Shown one piece after another: positions 61,800 to 64,000 of a stretch of DNA of 64,000 bases. Numbering within the stretch: the first letter of the stretch is position 1; each line of letters opens with the position of its first letter. The notes under the pieces are model-generated. The model worked only from the letters and a program-made list of their open reading frames with translations, was not told the DNA's origin and ran no database searches. A program made the position numbers and the translations under genes. The stretch covers positions 186,001 to 250,000 of the forward strand of contig JAHBXI010000001.1 in assembly GCA_019636515.1 (NCBI GenBank), written 5' to 3'. Source of the DNA: Phycisphaeraceae bacterium (lineage in GTDB: Bacteria > Planctomycetota > Phycisphaerae > Phycisphaerales > UBA1924).

Positions 61800-62651
61800 A
61801 TGCACCGACAGGACCACGCGCCGACGGCGGACCTCCCCTCGAAACCGACCCCGCTTATCCGCCTCATCGATGTGGACAAGTCCTTCGGTCCTCAGAAGGT
61901 CCTCGACTCGTTCAACCTCGATATCCATCCCTTCGAGACCACGGTGGTCCTGGGCCCGTCGGGAACGGGCAAGTCCGTCATGCTCAAGCACATCGTCGGC
62001 CTGCTGCGGCCCGACCGGGGAGAGGTCCGGTTCGACGGCCGGCGCATCGACCTGCTCAACGAGCGGGAACTCAAGTCCGTCCGCCTCCAGGTCGGCCTGC
62101 TGTTCCAGATGGGTGCGCTGTTCGACTCCATGACCGTTCAGGAGAACCTTGAGTTCCCGATGATCGAGCACACGGCATGCACCGCCTCGGAACGCCGGGA
62201 CCGGGCCACCGTCGCGCTCGACATGGTCGACCTGTCCGGCGTCCAGGACAAACTCCCCTCGCAACTCTCCGGAGGGCAGAAAAAACGCGTCGCCCTGGCA
62301 CGCGCCATCGTCCTCCAGCCCAGAGTGGTCCTCTACGACGAGCCCACCACCGGGCTCGACCCCATCCGGGCCGACGGCATCAACGAACTCATCCTCAAAC
62401 TCAAGCGAAAACTCCGCGTCACCAGCGTCGTCGTGACCCACGACCTGGTCTCCGCCCGAAAGGTCGCCGACCGCGTTGTCATGCTCCTGGGGGGACGCGT
62501 CATCGCCGACGGGACCTACGACCAACTCGAAAAGAGCGCGGATTCCCACGTTCAGCACTTCCTCCGAGGGCAATACAATCGCGAGGAGGATACCGCCACC
62601 GAATCCCTCTCGGTGGCGCAAAAACCCCCGCTCTCGGAAGCCGTCCAGTGA
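61800..62651 (+). CDS. mlaF: Mla-type ABC transporter ATPase
   Basis: 283 residues. Walker A VVLGPSGTGKSVMLKHIVGL, Q-loop LLFQMGALFDSMTVQENLEF (the M-G-A-L-F-D-S-M-T-V motif typical of MlaF/Mkl-type ATPases), signature LPSQLSGGQKKRVALARAIV, Walker B VVLYDEPTTGLDPI and switch VVVTHDLVSA. The family powers phospholipid movement between inner and outer membrane with an MCE protein and an MlaE permease. The MCE gene follows after 28 bp. No MlaE gene is in the window, so the permease is elsewhere. The C-terminal tail of ~25 residues is polar. Confidence 0.9.
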   Translation: MHRQDHAPTADLPSKPTPLIRLIDVDKSFGPQKVLDSFNLDIHPFETTVVLGPSGTGKSVMLKHIVGLLRPDRGEVRFDGRRIDLLNERELKSVRLQVGLLFQMGALFDSMTVQENLEFPMIEHTACTASERRDRATVALDMVDLSGVQDKLPSQLSGGQKKRVALARAIVLQPRVVLYDEPTTGLDPIRADGINELILKLKRKLRVTSVVVTHDLVSARKVADRVVMLLGGRVIADGTYDQLEKSADSHVQHFLRGQYNREEDTATESLSVAQKPPLSEAVQ

Positions 62652-62679
62652 TCCGCAGGCACCGACCGGAAGGAACACG

Positions 62680-63720
62680 ATGCAAGGAGCATCCCGCGAT
62701 TTTCTCACCGGCCTGGTGGCCCTGGCAGGCCTGCTCGGGCTGGCCGCCCTGCTGTTCATCTTCGGCGAGGTGCGCAACGTCTTCGCCTCCACCTACGAAT
62801 TTCAACTCCGCGTCGACCACGCCGCCGGACTGAGGCCGACCTCCGACGTCGCCCTCCAGGGCGTCCGCATCGGCACCGTCGTGTGGATCGCCAACGCCCC
62901 CGACGATCCCAACCACGGCGTCGACATCCGAGTCAAGGTGCGCGGCGACGCCAGGATCCCACGAGAATTCACCCTCTACCTCGACAAGGGATTTGTCGGA
63001 GACGCCGTGCTCGACCTGCAGGTCCTCCCGGGAGCAACGATCGACGATTCGAAGGTCATACGACACAACGAGGTGCTCCCGGGAACCAGGACCGTGGACA
63101 GCCTCTTCCGGCGAGTCGAGATCGCCATGGCCGAGCCGCTCGAACGCATCGGGCAGGCCGCCGAACGTGTCGCCAAACTCAGCGAGGACGCCGCCGACCT
63201 CTTCGAGCCGCGGACCCTCGCCGACGTTCACGCCGGCAAGCCCGCCAACCTCAGCAGCACCTTTGAACGGGTCGATCAAGTCCTCGCCAACGCCAACCGC
63301 TGGCTCGGAGATGAGGCCCTCCACGGAGATGCCCGGGCCATCGCCGCCTCGGCACGAGATGCCATCACCGAGGTGCGAGCCACCGCTTCATCGCTCCGTG
63401 ACACGGCCGAGTCAATCCGGCACGCCTCCGATTCCGCACGGGGCCAGATCGAGACCCAGGGCGCCAGGATCGCCGAGTCGGCCGACCGCATCACCGCGGC
63501 GATCACCCAGACGCTCGGCCGCATCGATCAGACCGCCGGTGAGATCCAGAAAATCGCCACCGGCATCAACGCCGGCGAGGGGACCATCGGTCAACTCACC
63601 AAGAACCCCGACCTCTACAACTCCGTGCGAGACGCCGCCGTCCGCCTCGACCGGGCGATCAACGAACTCCAGATGCTCCTTGAGAAACTCAAGGATGAGG
63701 GGATCCCCATCTCGTTTTGA
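62680..63720 (+). CDS. mlaD: MCE/MlaD-type lipid transport protein
   Basis: 346 residues from ATG 62680 (AAGGA upstream). One N-terminal membrane anchor (FLTGLVALAGLLGLAALLFI) precedes the MCE barrel (about 38-125: FQLRVDHAAGLRPTSDVALQ, GVRIGTVVWIAN, VKVRGDARIPREFTLYLDKG). Then comes a long helical/coiled-coil tail rich in A/T/S/I (about 145-320, for example ARDAITEVRATASSLRDTA), ending in a short DUF-like segment with GEGTIGQLTKNPDLYNSVRD, which is usual for MlaD-type proteins of this architecture. It should form a periplasmic ring carrying lipids with the upstream ATPase. Confidence 0.87.
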   Translation: MQGASRDFLTGLVALAGLLGLAALLFIFGEVRNVFASTYEFQLRVDHAAGLRPTSDVALQGVRIGTVVWIANAPDDPNHGVDIRVKVRGDARIPREFTLYLDKGFVGDAVLDLQVLPGATIDDSKVIRHNEVLPGTRTVDSLFRRVEIAMAEPLERIGQAAERVAKLSEDAADLFEPRTLADVHAGKPANLSSTFERVDQVLANANRWLGDEALHGDARAIAASARDAITEVRATASSLRDTAESIRHASDSARGQIETQGARIAESADRITAAITQTLGRIDQTAGEIQKIATGINAGEGTIGQLTKNPDLYNSVRDAAVRLDRAINELQMLLEKLKDEGIPISF

Positions 63721-63734
63721 TCGAGCGCCGCCCT

Positions 63735-63773
63735 CCCAAGACCACCACCCCCCAAGACCTTCACCCCAAGACC
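63735..63773. repeat. Three CCCAAGACC repeats
   Basis: CCCAAGACC occurs at 63735-63743, 63751-63759 and 63765-63773, just after the MCE gene. It is C/A-rich and non-coding by my reading. Confidence 0.75.
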
Positions 63774-63817
63774 CCCAGCCCGAAGTCACGCATCACCGGC
63801 ACGCGGGCGGGCCGGAT

Positions 63818-63852
63818 TCCGACGACTCCGCGACTCCGCTCCGACGACTCCG
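63818..63852. repeat. TCCGACGACTCCG direct repeat
   Basis: Two exact 13-bp copies (63818-63830 and 63840-63852) flank another GACTCCG. The rest of 63721-63899 holds no gene I can support. Confidence 0.7.
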
Positions 63853-63899
63853 CCACGATTCTCGGCGGATTGGCTTCGCCGAGGATTGGCCAGGCCCCC

Positions 63900-63935
63900 A
63901 AAAAGCACAAGCCGCCGAGCGAACCCCCGGCGGCT
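63900..63935 (-). terminator. Intrinsic terminator for a minus-strand gene beyond the right edge
   Basis: AGCCGCCG (63910-63917) pairs with CGGCGGCT (63928-63935) across a 10-nt loop. On the minus strand the stem is followed by TGTGCTTTTT (63909-63900). It therefore ends a leftward transcript whose gene lies outside the window. Confidence 0.65.
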
Positions 63936-64000
63936 CATCTCCCGATCCATCCGCGGCGCGCTGCATCCCGGTGGGACCCGCGCCGCCGTGGCGGGTTCAA

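Overview
The window is a high-GC bacterial chromosome segment that most resembles a planctomycete of the class Phycisphaerae. I infer this from gene content, not from a search. The signs are: small membrane proteins ending in a Cys4 zinc ribbon (C-x2-C-x-Y ... CPECG), a type IV-prepilin-like protein with a planctomycete-style C-terminal NDGH motif, a planctomycete-style ECF sigma factor, two GroEL paralogues, a PpiD/SurA-like protein whose N-terminal anchor is typical of the group, and a decayed integrated element carrying DUF1580-like and DUF3987-like genes. Genes are dense on both strands and the window contains one tRNA.

Layout. 1-3224: a UbiA-type prenyltransferase (cut by the left edge), a protease-like protein without catalytic residues, and a GT39-type glycosyltransferase. 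3341-6690: tRNA-Val followed by the wreck of an integrative element. It holds a tyrosine integrase that has lost its C-terminal catalytic residues, a small helix-turn-helix protein, an intact two-gene DUF6978/DUF1828 cassette and a twice-frameshifted DUF3987 relic. 6826-9372: envelope proteins and polyphosphate kinase 2. 9546-18310: SulP transporter, complete tripartite RND efflux operon and an EAL phosphodiesterase. 18481-22622: YHS-like protein, LOG-family protein, OprB-like porin, rhodanese and AhpD-like protein.

22635-34510: histidine degradation (hutH, hutU), riboflavin synthase, a beta-propeller lipoprotein coupled to purH, a PpiD-like protein, rpsD and purF. 34526-44517: a POT peptide transporter with a large extra domain, xylose isomerase, asparagine synthase, a prepilin-like protein, a Gfo/Idh/MocA dehydrogenase and a secreted alpha/beta hydrolase. 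44815-52804: a protein-folding cluster, groEL1 - small ORF - dedA - groES - groEL2 - dnaJ - grpE - fmdB - acpS. 52834-63720: phoU, enolase, an LCAT-like hydrolase, a thioredoxin-like secreted protein, a beta-helix protein, an ECF sigma factor, rhomboid, NUDIX and an Mla-type ATPase/MCE pair. The right edge holds short repeats and a terminator for a gene that lies outside the window.

Most of the window is core metabolism and envelope maintenance. The clearest accessory region is the tRNA-Val element. The best candidate for something undescribed is the DUF6978-DUF1828 pair, which has stayed open while the genes around it decayed.
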